Notes: generated from the sequence alone by a model not told the origin. 64,000 nucleotides of DNA from Pseudomonas sp. ZH-FAD (GCF_002803095.1 NZ_PGLR01000031.1:1-64000); one strand, 5' to 3'. Counted from the first letter of the stretch, positions 18,033 through 27,268 are shown. Made by a program: numbers and translations.

Positions 18033-19019
18033 TTATCGCCTCACCAGCGTGGGAATTTCCCGTAAAACTCGGTTCAATGGGATAAACGGTCGCCAAACAG
18101 TTTTTCCCATCCACTTGAAGGTGAACAGCGGATTAATAACCCTATTGAGAGAATTGAAACCAGGCCGCCAAGTAAAGTCCAAACGACGTCGAGTGATGGT
18201 GAAGGTTCGCAGCCCCAATAACGAACCCAAATGTCCACCACCCGAATCATTGCTGATCACGATGGAGCAGCTACAGAGAAAATCCACCAGCCCCTTCAAG
18301 TCGGTGAAAGCATGTACGGTGAAACCGTCATACTGCGCTTGCAATACATCCCTTTCGGCAGGGGTGCCAACAAACTCGACCTGCCACCCCTTAGCAACCA
18401 AACTCCGAGCCAGACGCCGATAGCCACGACTCGAATAATTCTTCTTGGCATGCGGCGTCGTTGGGAAAATCGCAATACGAAATCCAGCATCACCTGCCAC
18501 AGCGGGCAAGAATTGAAAGCCCATCATAGGAGCCGCAGGATCAAGCCCCAGTACTTCCTCGGCATAGAGATCGATCCACTGCACCATGGTTTTTCCAGCT
18601 TTCGGATCGCGGCAAATGACATTGTGGGCCGCGGGAATGAGAACGCCATCAATTAACACGGAGCGTTGATCGAGCTGAAATCTGGCCGGAAGCTTCTTAC
18701 CAGATAAGTAAGCAACGTTGCTCAATGACAACAGTTCAACTCCGGCCTGAGACGCCTTGATCAGCCAGTCGATGTAGCAAATCACCAGATCATTGCTTTC
18801 AGCCAGCGCAGCAACATCTGGCTGCGTATCTCCAATGATCTCTAGGCCTGGTAAATACTCGCGCACGGCCGACAAAGAAGCAGAGACGACCGTGACCTGA
18901 GCACCAGCGGCCTGCAGACGCCAAGCAAGGCGTAGAAACAAGGTCGTGTCTCCAAGAGCCGAGCAGGACACCACCGCCACTTTCATCCCCGCACGGATAA
19001 ATGTCTTCTCTCCCGACAT
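18033..19019 (-). CDS. GT9 (heptosyltransferase-superfamily) glycosyltransferase, extra core gene
   Basis: A 328-residue GT-B protein of the heptosyltransferase superfamily: MKVAVVSCSALGDTTLFLRLA at the start resembles the GDxxxT N-terminus of WaaC/WaaF, and ISNDSGGGHLGSLLG matches the C-terminal SxDSGxxH donor-site motif. It is quite diverged from waaC and waaF in the same window. The ATG at 19019 directly follows the waaP stop (TAAATG) and has GGAGG 10 bases upstream; a second ATG (18986) lacks a good ribosome site. In my memory of PAO1, wapP and waaP are adjacent, so this gene is an addition. It may add a further core sugar. Base composition looks slightly lower in GC than that of waaP. 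Confidence 0.75.
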   Translation of the reverse strand: MSGEKTFIRAGMKVAVVSCSALGDTTLFLRLAWRLQAAGAQVTVVSASLSAVREYLPGLEIIGDTQPDVAALAESNDLVICYIDWLIKASQAGVELLSLSNVAYLSGKKLPARFQLDQRSVLIDGVLIPAAHNVICRDPKAGKTMVQWIDLYAEEVLGLDPAAPMMGFQFLPAVAGDAGFRIAIFPTTPHAKKNYSSRGYRRLARSLVAKGWQVEFVGTPAERDVLQAQYDGFTVHAFTDLKGLVDFLCSCSIVISNDSGGGHLGSLLGLRTFTITRRRLDFTWRPGFNSLNRVINPLFTFKWMGKTVWRPFIPLNRVLREIPTLVRR

Positions 19020-19826
19020 TTACAGTCGACCTCCATAACGTTGTTTACGCTCATACAGTTTCGCCGCCTTGTGCTCCAACCAGGCGAGCAGAGTCGCTTC
19101 CTCGCGCAGTACCTGACGCAACGGACACTGGAAGTAGGCGCGTAAAAAACGCAGCTTGTCGCGGCGAGTCAGGCCGATATCCAGCGCCGAAAAGTACAGC
19201 GCAGCCAGATCCTTGTCGCGCCAGCGCCGTGGCGTGGCGCTGCGCACCTGGGCACGGTGCAGGTCGATGACCGACAGGCGCAGGTCATCGGCCTGAATCG
19301 GCCGATCGGTGTGCAGCAGGAAATGGCAGATATAGCAATCGCGGTGATTGACCCCGGCACGGTGCATGGTGCCGGTCATCTGCGCCACCTCGCGGATCAG
19401 CGCCCACTTGAGCGAGGCCTTCGGCGGTTGCTGCGCCCAGTTGAGGCTGAGCTGCTCCAGATCTACGGTCGGCGCCAGCTCTTCGGTGACGATGAACGAG
19501 TGCTGACGCGCTGGATTGCTGCCGCGCTCACCATAGGCCACGGCGGTCATCGTCGGCACACCGACCTCGGTCAGGCGGGCGATCGCCTGCCACTCCTGCG
19601 CAGCACCGAGCACAGGGGCCTTGGCACGGAGCAGGTTCTTGGCGATTTCTCCCCAGCCGATGCCACGGTGGATCTTGACGAAATAGCCGCGCCCATCGAC
19701 TTCGGTGCGCAGGGTGCGACGCCCTTCCAACTCGCGATAGACCTGGCCCTGCAGCGCCTCGACAGCTTCGAAGGCATCGCGCCCCGCCCACAGGCTCTTG
19801 AAGGGTTCGGCAAGAATCAGCTTCAC
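19020..19826 (-). CDS. waaP: LPS core heptose(I) kinase WaaP/RfaP
   Basis: Phosphorylates HepI of the inner core, an essential step in P. aeruginosa because unphosphorylated core is exported poorly. The 268 residues match the family length. The sequence shows K51 (YFVKIHRG), the characteristic loop NHRDCYICHFLL with catalytic D163, and SVIDLHRAQ with D188. The ATG at 19826 overlaps the waaG stop by four bases (ATGA), as in other pseudomonads. It is the most conserved of the kinase-family genes here, and the GT9 gene begins immediately after its stop. Confidence 0.95.
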   Translation of the reverse strand: MKLILAEPFKSLWAGRDAFEAVEALQGQVYRELEGRRTLRTEVDGRGYFVKIHRGIGWGEIAKNLLRAKAPVLGAAQEWQAIARLTEVGVPTMTAVAYGERGSNPARQHSFIVTEELAPTVDLEQLSLNWAQQPPKASLKWALIREVAQMTGTMHRAGVNHRDCYICHFLLHTDRPIQADDLRLSVIDLHRAQVRSATPRRWRDKDLAALYFSALDIGLTRRDKLRFLRAYFQCPLRQVLREEATLLAWLEHKAAKLYERKQRYGGRL

Positions 19827-20947
19827 GCGCGTCTCTCCGCGAGGATCACATCGGCAGCCTTCTTCGGCATCGAATACAGGTCGGCGCTATCGGCATAGAG
19901 CAGGCCGTTGCGGCTCCAGAAAGCGCGGCGCTCAGGGTCGGCCAGCATATCGGCCAAGGTACGGTTGAGATGGCTCTGCTCGAAGGGGCTGGGCAGCACG
20001 CGGCCGCAATCGGCATCGGCGATGTAGTGGGCGTAGCCGCAGACATCGGTGACCAGCACCGGCAAGCCGGATACCAGCGCCTCCAGCAGTACGGTGCCGG
20101 TGTTCTCGTTATAAGCCGGATGGATCAGCAGATCGGCACCGAGCAGGAAGCGCGGAATGTCGCTGCGCCCCTTGAGTATCTGCACCTGATCGGACAGACC
20201 CAGCGCCTTGATCTGCAGCAGGAAGGGCTTGGGATCGTCCTGGCCGATGGCGATCAGCCGGGTGCGCTTGCGCAGCTCGCGCGGCAACGCGGCCAGCGCC
20301 TTGAGACTGCGATCCAGACCCTTGGTCTTGAAGCCGGAACCAATCTGCACCAGCAACAGGTCGTCGTCGGCCAGCTTGAACTCGCGACGGAACTCGGTGC
20401 GAATCTCGGCGGCATTGGCCGGCGCACGGCGGTCAAAGGCAATGCCGGGCGGCAGCAGGTGGAAGCGCTGCAGCGGGGTCTTGTAGTGCTTGACGAACAG
20501 CGGCTGCTGCACCTCGGAGATCATCAGAATCTCGGTCTTCGACTCCGGCGCGAATACCGCGCGTTCGTAATCGGCGAAGTGCTTGTAGCGGCCCCAGCGG
20601 CGGTAGATCGGGTTGCGCAGGGTCTGCGCCTTGTCTTCGAAGCAGCCGTCGGCGGCGTAGTAGACGTCAAGGCCCGGCATCTTGTTGAAGCCGATTACCC
20701 GGTCGACCGGGTCGCGTTTCAAATCGGCCTGCAGCCAGGCGCTGAATTTCTCGTTACGGCGATGATTGAACAGCGCACGCACCGGCGCCACGCGCACATC
20801 GAAGCCGCCGGGGTTCTCGCCCTCCCAGATCGGCGTGTAAACACGGATGGCATGGCCACGTGCCTGGCATTCGAGGGCGATACGCATGAAGTCGCGCTGC
20901 AGCCCGCCGAAGGGGAAATATTTGTAGAGGACGAAGGCCAGTTGCAT
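19823..20947 (-). CDS. waaG: LPS core glycosyltransferase WaaG
   Basis: GT4 enzyme that adds the first outer-core hexose (GalN in Pseudomonas) to HepII. The 374 residues start with MQLAFVLYKYFPFGGLQRD, the acceptor-side glycine-rich loop, and contain LLVQIGSGFKTKGLDRS and HPAYNENTGTVLLEALVSG, the donor-binding E-x7-E region. The start ATG at 20947 has AGGAG six bases upstream. It lies nine bases after waaC and overlaps waaP by four, in the order waaF-waaC-waaG-waaP typical of the genus. Confidence 0.95.
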   Translation of the reverse strand: MQLAFVLYKYFPFGGLQRDFMRIALECQARGHAIRVYTPIWEGENPGGFDVRVAPVRALFNHRRNEKFSAWLQADLKRDPVDRVIGFNKMPGLDVYYAADGCFEDKAQTLRNPIYRRWGRYKHFADYERAVFAPESKTEILMISEVQQPLFVKHYKTPLQRFHLLPPGIAFDRRAPANAAEIRTEFRREFKLADDDLLLVQIGSGFKTKGLDRSLKALAALPRELRKRTRLIAIGQDDPKPFLLQIKALGLSDQVQILKGRSDIPRFLLGADLLIHPAYNENTGTVLLEALVSGLPVLVTDVCGYAHYIADADCGRVLPSPFEQSHLNRTLADMLADPERRAFWSRNGLLYADSADLYSMPKKAADVILAERRA

Positions 20948-20956
20948 AGCCGCTCC

Positions 20957-21961
20957 TTAAAGGGTGCCGGGAGGCGCCAGCAGCAGCGCCTCCAGTTCCA
21001 GGCCGACGCGCTCGGCGCCGAGACCATCGAAGCAGGGCTGGTCACGGTCACCGCTGCCGGCGCCCGGGCCACTGGCACACAGGTGAATCTGGCTACGACC
21101 GTAGGCGCCCACCTTGCCGGGCAACGTCGGGCCATACAGAGAAATATTGGGTACATCCAGCGCAGCAGCCAGATGGCCAAGTCCGGTGTCGACGGAGACG
21201 CAGGCGCTGGCACCGGCGATCACCTTGGCCACGCCGGCCAGGTTCAGCTTCGGCAGCACGGCGGCATGCGTCAGGCCGGCAGCAATGCGCTCGGCACGCG
21301 CCTTCTCGGTCTCGTTACCCCAGGGCAGGCGCACGGCCCAACCCAGCTCATCCATGCGTTCGGCCAGGGCACGCCAATCGGCTTCGGGCCAGTGCTTGCT
21401 GGCCCAGGTGGTGCCATGCAGGAACACCAGATAGGGCTGCGTGGCAGCATCCATCATCGCCGCACGGTTGAGGCCGTAGTCACCGCTGCCCGACGGCAGC
21501 GTATAACCGAGCGCCTTGGCGAACAGCTGGCGCACACGCTCCAGTGCATGCTGATCCTTGGCCACCGCGTAGCGGCGGTGGTAGAAGCGACTGGCCAGCG
21601 GTTCACGCGCCGAATCACGATCCAGCCCCGCCACCGGTGCCGCCACGTAACGCGTCAGCCAGGCACTCTTGAACAGACCCTGAGCGTCGATCACCAGGTC
21701 GTAACGGGTCTCGCGCAGGCGCTGTTTGAAGCGCGCCCACTCACCGCTACGCCAGGTGCGCAGCGGATGCTTGCGCCAGCGGCGGATGGCCACCGGAATC
21801 ACCTGGGAAACGGCCGGATGCCAGGCGGGAATCTCGGCGAAGCCTTCCTCCACCACCCAGTCGAAGCGGATGCCGGGAATGGCGCGGGCGGCATCGGTCA
21901 ACGCCGGCAGGGTATGCACCACGTCGCCCAGCGACGAGGTCTTGATGATCAGTACCCGCAA
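20957..21961 (-). CDS. waaC: LPS heptosyltransferase I
   Basis: GT9 enzyme that transfers the first L,D-heptose from ADP-heptose to Kdo2-lipid A. The 334 residues include MRVLIIKTSSLGDVVHTLPAL, the family N-terminus, and VSVDTGLGHLAAALDVP, the donor-site DTGLxH motif. It uses a TTG start at 21961, preceded by GAGG within the end of waaF; the waaF stop is one base upstream. It draws ADP-heptose from hldE, and the two genes are about 18 kb apart in the same locus. Confidence 0.95.
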   Translation of the reverse strand: MRVLIIKTSSLGDVVHTLPALTDAARAIPGIRFDWVVEEGFAEIPAWHPAVSQVIPVAIRRWRKHPLRTWRSGEWARFKQRLRETRYDLVIDAQGLFKSAWLTRYVAAPVAGLDRDSAREPLASRFYHRRYAVAKDQHALERVRQLFAKALGYTLPSGSGDYGLNRAAMMDAATQPYLVFLHGTTWASKHWPEADWRALAERMDELGWAVRLPWGNETEKARAERIAAGLTHAAVLPKLNLAGVAKVIAGASACVSVDTGLGHLAAALDVPNISLYGPTLPGKVGAYGRSQIHLCASGPGAGSGDRDQPCFDGLGAERVGLELEALLLAPPGTL

Positions 21962-21962
21962 A

Positions 21963-23006
21963 TCAGTCGCCCTCGACCAGGGTCAAGGTTTCGCCGACCA
22001 GCCGATCCAGCGCCTCGATCACCGGGCGCGGCTTGAGTTCGCGCAGGCAGTTGTAGTGACCAAAACGGCAGGTTCGATCGAAGCAGGGGCTGCACTCCAA
22101 CCCCAGGCGAACGATCTCGACGCGATCGGCCAGCGGCGGGGTGAAACCTGGCGAGGTGGAGCCGTAGACCGCCACCAGCGGCCGGTTCAGCGCCGCTGCC
22201 ACGTGCATCAGCCCGGAGTCGTTGGACACCACGGCAGTGGCCGCCGACATCAGATCGATGGCCTCGGCCAGGCTGGTCTGCCCGGACAGGCTGCTGACTT
22301 CCTCACGCAGCCCCGGAATCAGGCGCATGCGAATATCTTCGCCGCCGGCATGGTCGTTCTTCGAGCCGAACAGCCAGACCTGCCAGCCCTCGCGAATCTT
22401 GATCTCGGCCACCTTGGCATAGTGCTCGGCCGGCCAGCGCTTGGCCTCGCCGAACTCGGCGCCGGGACACAGCGCCAGCACCGGACGATCCAGCTGCAGT
22501 TCGAACTTGACCAGCGCGGCATCACGACTGGCTTCATCGATCACCAGACGTGGCTGCGGATAGGGCTGCGACAACGCAGCGCCGGGCTCATAGGCCAGCG
22601 CCATGAAGCGCTCGATCATCAGCGGATAGCGGTCTTTGTCCAGCGTACGAATATCGTTGAGCAAGCCATAGCGCATCTCGCCCTTCCAGCCGGTGCGCTT
22701 GGGGATGCCGGCGAACCAGGGCACCAAGGCGGACTTGAGCGAGTTGGGCAGCAGGATGGCCTGGTCGTACTGGCCAGCCAGCGACTTGCCGATGCGTCGG
22801 CGCGTGGCCAGGTCGAGCACGCCGTGGCCCAGCGGCAGGCTCAGCGCGGCGCGCACTTCAGGCATACGCTCGAGGATCGGCCGGCTCCAGTCCGGCGCCA
22901 GCACGTCGATCTCGCACTCGGGGTGGCGCTGCTTCAGGCACTGGAACAGCGTCTGCGCCATCACCATGTCGCCTACCCAGCTTGGCCCAACGATCAGTAT
23001 CTTCAT
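21963..23006 (-). CDS. waaF: LPS heptosyltransferase II
   Basis: GT9 enzyme adding the second heptose to HepI. The 347 residues start MKILIVGPSWVGDMVMAQ and contain LCPGAEFGEAKRWP and VSNDSGLMHVAAALNRP, both diagnostic of WaaF, plus a cysteine-containing segment ECSPCFDRTCRFGHYNC near the C-terminus, also family-typical. ATG at 23006 with GGAAAG just upstream. It heads the tight waaF-waaC-waaG-waaP run; a hairpin lies between it and ilvE. Confidence 0.95.
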   Translation of the reverse strand: MKILIVGPSWVGDMVMAQTLFQCLKQRHPECEIDVLAPDWSRPILERMPEVRAALSLPLGHGVLDLATRRRIGKSLAGQYDQAILLPNSLKSALVPWFAGIPKRTGWKGEMRYGLLNDIRTLDKDRYPLMIERFMALAYEPGAALSQPYPQPRLVIDEASRDAALVKFELQLDRPVLALCPGAEFGEAKRWPAEHYAKVAEIKIREGWQVWLFGSKNDHAGGEDIRMRLIPGLREEVSSLSGQTSLAEAIDLMSAATAVVSNDSGLMHVAAALNRPLVAVYGSTSPGFTPPLADRVEIVRLGLECSPCFDRTCRFGHYNCLRELKPRPVIEALDRLVGETLTLVEGD

Positions 23007-23025
23007 ATTCTTTCCAGAAACGACC

Positions 23026-23045
23026 GGGGAGGCTTTCGCCTCCCC
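23026..23045 (-). terminator. Strong hairpin between ilvE and waaF, no T-tract
   Basis: GGGGAGGC-TTTC-GCCTCCCC forms an 8-bp stem with a four-base loop (GAAA on the minus-strand RNA). No run of T follows on the minus strand, so it may attenuate or protect mRNA rather than fully terminate ilvE transcription. Confidence 0.5.
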
Positions 23046-23066
23046 GTCGAGCCTTCGAGGAATCGC

Positions 23067-23990
23067 TTATTTAACCAGCGTACGCCATTCGGCGTGGCCA
23101 CCGGTTTTGCCGGTGACCAAGTCGAAGTAGGCTTTCTGCAGCTTCTCGGTGACCGGACCACGGCGGCCGGCGCCAATCTTGCGACCATCCACTTCACGAA
23201 TCGGCGTGACTTCAGCGGCGGTGCCGGTGAAGAAGGCCTCGTCGGCGATGTACACCTCATCACGGGTGATGCGTTTCTCGACCACCTTGATGCCGTGTTC
23301 TTCAGCCAGGGTCAGGATGGTGCTGCGCGTGATGCCGTTGAGGCAGGAGGTCACTTCCGGGGTGTACACCACACCGTCCTTGACCAGGAAGATGTTCTCG
23401 CCCGAGCCTTCGGCCACGTAGCCTTCCGGATCCAGCAGCATGGCCTCGTCGGCACCGCCAGAGATGGCTTCCTGCAGGGCCAGCATCGAGTTGATGTAAT
23501 TGCCGTTGGCCTTGGCACGGGTCATCGCGATGTTGACGTGGTGGCGGGTGTAGGAGCTGGTACGCACCTTGATGCCGGCTTCCAGCGCTTCTTCACCCAT
23601 GTAGGCGCCCCAGTGCCAGGCAGCGACGATCACATGCACCTTCAGGCCAGCGGCGCGCAGGCCCATACCTTCACTGCCGAAGAACACCATCGGGCGCAGG
23701 TAGGCGCTTTCCAGACCATTTTCACGCACGGCGGCGCGTTGGGCTTCGTTGATCTCTTCCTTGCTGAAAGGAATCTGCATATTGAAGATGTGCGCCGAAT
23801 CGAACAGGCGGTCGGTGTGCGCCTGCAGGCGGAAGATCGCGGTGCCGTCCGGGGTGTTGTAGGCACGCACGCCCTCGAACACGCCCATGCCGTAGTGCAG
23901 GGTATGGGTCAGCACATGGGTGTTGGCTTCGCGCCACGGCACCAGTTTGCCGTCGTACCAGATCACGCCATCACGGTCGGACATCGACAT
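23067..23990 (-). CDS. ilvE: Branched-chain-amino-acid transaminase
   Basis: PLP fold-type IV aminotransferase that makes or degrades leucine, isoleucine and valine with glutamate/2-oxoglutarate. The 307 residues start SMSDRDGVIWYDGKLVPW and carry HHVNIAMTRAKANGNYINS, the segment with the Schiff-base lysine, and EGSGENIFLV and TSCLNGITRSTIL, which bind the cofactor phosphate. ATG at 23990 has GAGGAG upstream. It lies between glnE and waaF on the same strand, the conserved Pseudomonas order. Confidence 0.96.
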   Translation of the reverse strand: MSMSDRDGVIWYDGKLVPWREANTHVLTHTLHYGMGVFEGVRAYNTPDGTAIFRLQAHTDRLFDSAHIFNMQIPFSKEEINEAQRAAVRENGLESAYLRPMVFFGSEGMGLRAAGLKVHVIVAAWHWGAYMGEEALEAGIKVRTSSYTRHHVNIAMTRAKANGNYINSMLALQEAISGGADEAMLLDPEGYVAEGSGENIFLVKDGVVYTPEVTSCLNGITRSTILTLAEEHGIKVVEKRITRDEVYIADEAFFTGTAAEVTPIREVDGRKIGAGRRGPVTEKLQKAYFDLVTGKTGGHAEWRTLVK

Positions 23991-24039
23991 CTTGCCTGCT
24001 CCTCAAATTCGCTTCACGGTTCGATCAGTAGGTGGGGCC

Positions 24040-26997
24040 TCAGGCCCCGTTGTTCAACTCAAGCCCCAGCTCACGCCACAGGCGCATCACGGCGCGGCGC
24101 TCATCCTGGAACTGATCCCCCGGCACCACCCCAGGCTGCTTCTGCAGCGCCTGGCGATGGGCAGCCGAGCGATAGATCTTGTAGACCTCGCGCAGCAATG
24201 CGGCATCTTCGGCGCTCATCAGACCAACCCGCTCCAGACCTTCCAGAATGCGGATGTTATCGGTGAACTCGAGTAGCTGCGGGTGTTGCCACGACCAGGC
24301 CAGGGCCGCGTATTGCACCATAAATTCGATATCGACGATACCACCGGCGTCCTGCTTCAGATCGAAGGAGGACGTGGCCTCGAAGGCATTCGGCGCCGTT
24401 CCGGCTGCGGTATTTTTGTTGCCAAGGTTGTCGCGCATCTTCGCGCGCATCTCGCTGACCTCGACGCGCAGAGCCTGGATATCGCGCTGACGGCCTAGCA
24501 CCTCGGCGCGCACGCGAGCGAATTCGCCGGCCAGGCGCGAACATCCCACCAGCACCCGTGCGCGCACCAGCGCCTGGTGCTCCCAGGTCCAGGCCTCGTT
24601 TTCCTGATAGCGCTGGAAGGCGCCGAGCGAGCTGACCAGAAGCCCGGCTGCGCCCGATGGTCGCAGGCGCATGTCCACCTCGTAGAGCGCGCCGGAGGTG
24701 GTCTGGGTGGTCAGCAGGTGAATGATGCGCTGGCCCAGACGGGTGAAGAACTGCGCGCCATCAATGGGCTTGGCGCCGTCGGTCTCGGCCTGCGGATCGC
24801 CGTCATGAATGAACACCAGATCCAGGTCCGAGCCATGGCCGAATTCCAGGCCACCGACCTTGCCATAACCGACGATGATGAAGTCCGGGTCGCACAGCGT
24901 GCCATCGGCACGCTGCGGGCGACCATGACGCTGCACCGTATGCTGCCAGGCCAGCGCCAGCACCTGATCGAGAATTGCCTCGGCCAGCCAGGTCAGGTAG
25001 TCCGACACTTTCATCAAGGGCAGCGTACCGGCGATTTCCGACGCAGCCACGCGCAGACTGTGGGCCAGCTTGAAGTGGCGCAGCGCCTCCATCTGCTGCT
25101 CCAGATCCTCCTCGGGAATACGGATCAGCCGTTCGCGCAGCTCGGCGGCCAGCTCCGGCGCCAGCGGCGGTGAATACAGCCGCCCTTCGTTGAGCAGCTC
25201 ATCGAGCAACAGCGGATAGCGGGCGATCTGCTCGGCAATCCAGGGACTGGCGGCACAGAGAGTGATCAGACGCTCTAGCGCGCCTGGATTTTCGCTCAAA
25301 AGCACCAGGTAGGCCGAACGCCGTGCGACCTTTTCCACCAGCGGCAAAACCCGCTCCAGCACCAGATCCGGCTTGTCGTGCTCGACGGCCTGCGCCAGCA
25401 GCCTTGGAATGAAAGCATCCAGACGCTCACGACCGAGGCGCTGCATGGCGCGCACCTGCGGACCGTTGCGCAGATCCCCCAGACGCCGACAGGCTGCGTC
25501 TGGCTCGATGAAGCCCGCCTCCTGCAGCTGCAACACGGCGGCCTCATCGTCCAGTGCACCCTGCCACAAAGGCAGCCACTCGGCGCCAACGCAGGCCTCG
25601 CCAGCATCCGACTCATCTTCGTCAGGATCGGCTATCACCTGCTGGAAGTGCCATTCGATGCGACCACGCCAGTGCATCAGGCGCTCATGAAAACTCGTCC
25701 AGTCAGCGAAGCCCATGATCGCCGCCACACGCGCCTGATCCTGCGGGTCGGCCGGCAACATCTGCGTCTGCCGATCACCGATGCCCTGCAAGGCGTGCTC
25801 GGTATAACGCAGGAACTCGTAGCCTTCCTTCATCTCCGCGACCACCGCCGGCGGCAGATAGCCCTGGCCCTCGAGGGTCGCCAGCACCTTGAGCAGCGGC
25901 CGCTGCTGCAGGCTGAGGTCGCGCCCGCCGTGAATCAGCTGGAAGGCCTGGGCGATGAACTCGATCTCGCGAATGCCACCGGCGCCGAGCTTGATGTTCT
26001 CGCTCATGCCCTTGCGCCGCACTTCCTGCTGAATCAGCAGCTTCATCGCGCGCAGTGCCTCGATGGCGGAGAAATCCAGGTAGCGGCGATAAACGAAGGG
26101 CCGCAGCATTTCCAGCAGTTCGGCCCCCGCGGCCTGATCGCCACCCACCACGCGCGCCTTGATCATGGCGTAGCGCTCCCAGTCGCGTCCCTGGTCTTGG
26201 TAGTACTGCTCCAGCGCGTTGAAGCTGAACACCAGCGCGCCGCTCGAGCCGTAGGGGCGCAGGCGCATGTCGGTGCGAAACACGAAGCCGTCGACGGTGA
26301 TCGCATCCAGCGCCTTGATCAGCTTCTGCCCCAGACGGATGAAGAACTCCTGATTATCCAGCGGGCGCTTCACACCCTCGGTCTCGCCACCTTCGGGATA
26401 GCCGAAGATCAGGTCGATGTCCGAAGACAGGTTGAGCTCGTGCGCGCCCAGCTTGCCCATGCCGAGGATGACCATGTGCTGCGGCTGGCAGCTGCGCCGC
26501 CCCACCGGCGTACCGAACTGCGCGCAATGGCGCGGGTACAGCCAGTGATAGGCCAGATCGATGCAGGCATCGGCGAGATCGGACAGATCGCGACAGGTTT
26601 CACCGAGCGCCGCCTGGCGACTGAAGTCGCGCCAGATGATGCGTAGCTGCTGACGATTGCGAAAACGCCGCAGGCAGCGTCCCAGGGCATCCTCATCGGC
26701 ACACTCGGCCAACTGCGCCTCCAGTTGCTGGCGCAGCTCGCCCGATGCCAGGCTGCGTTCCAGCTCACCGGACTCCGCCAGCGCGACGAACATCGGTGGA
26801 TCACGCTGAGCCTGCTCGGCGACGAAATCGCTCAGCGCCGACACCTGCCGCCAGGCATCGCGGCGCTCTTGCGGCCAGGCGGCGACACATTCAGCCAGAG
26901 CTTGATGTTCGGCCAAAGCGGTTTGCAGTGACTGTTCGGCGCGTTCGGCCAGGGAGACAAGAGAAGAGGGCAACTCGACCAGCAACGGCAGGCTCAT
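24040..26997 (-). CDS. glnE: Bifunctional glutamine synthetase adenylyltransferase / deadenylase
   Basis: Adds AMP to or removes it from glutamine synthetase in response to PII and glutamine. The 985 residues have two nucleotidyltransferase domains: an N-terminal deadenylase domain with GMGKLGAHELNLSSDIDLIF and a C-terminal adenylylation domain with GYGKVGGLEFGHGSDLDLVF, separated by helical linker regions. Length is normal. ATG at 26997 with AGGA upstream. It is divergent from aceE and 49 bp upstream of ilvE. It belongs to the nitrogen-control theme that returns at the other end of the window with cyn and gltD. Confidence 0.97.
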   Translation of the reverse strand: MSLPLLVELPSSLVSLAERAEQSLQTALAEHQALAECVAAWPQERRDAWRQVSALSDFVAEQAQRDPPMFVALAESGELERSLASGELRQQLEAQLAECADEDALGRCLRRFRNRQQLRIIWRDFSRQAALGETCRDLSDLADACIDLAYHWLYPRHCAQFGTPVGRRSCQPQHMVILGMGKLGAHELNLSSDIDLIFGYPEGGETEGVKRPLDNQEFFIRLGQKLIKALDAITVDGFVFRTDMRLRPYGSSGALVFSFNALEQYYQDQGRDWERYAMIKARVVGGDQAAGAELLEMLRPFVYRRYLDFSAIEALRAMKLLIQQEVRRKGMSENIKLGAGGIREIEFIAQAFQLIHGGRDLSLQQRPLLKVLATLEGQGYLPPAVVAEMKEGYEFLRYTEHALQGIGDRQTQMLPADPQDQARVAAIMGFADWTSFHERLMHWRGRIEWHFQQVIADPDEDESDAGEACVGAEWLPLWQGALDDEAAVLQLQEAGFIEPDAACRRLGDLRNGPQVRAMQRLGRERLDAFIPRLLAQAVEHDKPDLVLERVLPLVEKVARRSAYLVLLSENPGALERLITLCAASPWIAEQIARYPLLLDELLNEGRLYSPPLAPELAAELRERLIRIPEEDLEQQMEALRHFKLAHSLRVAASEIAGTLPLMKVSDYLTWLAEAILDQVLALAWQHTVQRHGRPQRADGTLCDPDFIIVGYGKVGGLEFGHGSDLDLVFIHDGDPQAETDGAKPIDGAQFFTRLGQRIIHLLTTQTTSGALYEVDMRLRPSGAAGLLVSSLGAFQRYQENEAWTWEHQALVRARVLVGCSRLAGEFARVRAEVLGRQRDIQALRVEVSEMRAKMRDNLGNKNTAAGTAPNAFEATSSFDLKQDAGGIVDIEFMVQYAALAWSWQHPQLLEFTDNIRILEGLERVGLMSAEDAALLREVYKIYRSAAHRQALQKQPGVVPGDQFQDERRAVMRLWRELGLELNNGA

Positions 26998-27087
26998 GGT
27001 CTATCCTTTTGGCGGACTGCCGGACGCACGGTGCAATCGCCCGCAGCCCCGTTCCAGCGGGGCACGCGCGGCCGGCGGTGCCGCGGA

Positions 27088-27102
27088 TTGTAGTTTTACT
27101 AC
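27088..27102. promoter_or_regulatory. Operator-like palindrome 1 upstream of aceE (GntR/FadR type)
   Basis: TTGTAGTTTTACTAC contains TAGT-TTT-ACTA, an exact match to the TNGTNNNACNA consensus of FadR-subfamily GntR regulators, to which PdhR belongs. It overlaps a possible promoter (TTGTAG, 16 bp, TTGTAT at 27110-27115) reading toward aceE. Confidence 0.6.
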
Positions 27103-27142
27103 GAAAGAATTGTATCCAGAGGGCTGAATCCGGCGTCGGAAT

Positions 27143-27157
27143 GTAGTAAAACTACAA
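27143..27157. promoter_or_regulatory. Operator-like palindrome 2 upstream of aceE
   Basis: GTAGTAAAACTACAA is the exact reverse complement of the site at 27088-27102, 40 bp away, and again contains TAGT-AAA-ACTA. Two matching sites 55 bp apart (five helical turns) suit cooperative binding or looping. It lies about 110 bp before the aceE start. Confidence 0.6.
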
Positions 27158-27268
27158 GCGGCCGGTCCTACCCCCGGTAAATCCAAGAATTTCAACTCGC
27201 CCGCCCAAAAAGCCGGTGAGACCCAACTGGCCTCCGATTCTGGAAGCCTTTCCGCCCTGGAGCAAGCC

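Noticed and set aside
19970..24266. Long plus-strand ORFs (688 and 846 codons) across waaG, waaC, waaF and ilvE
   Set aside because: The minus-strand genes are recognised over their full length; these are high-GC shadows.
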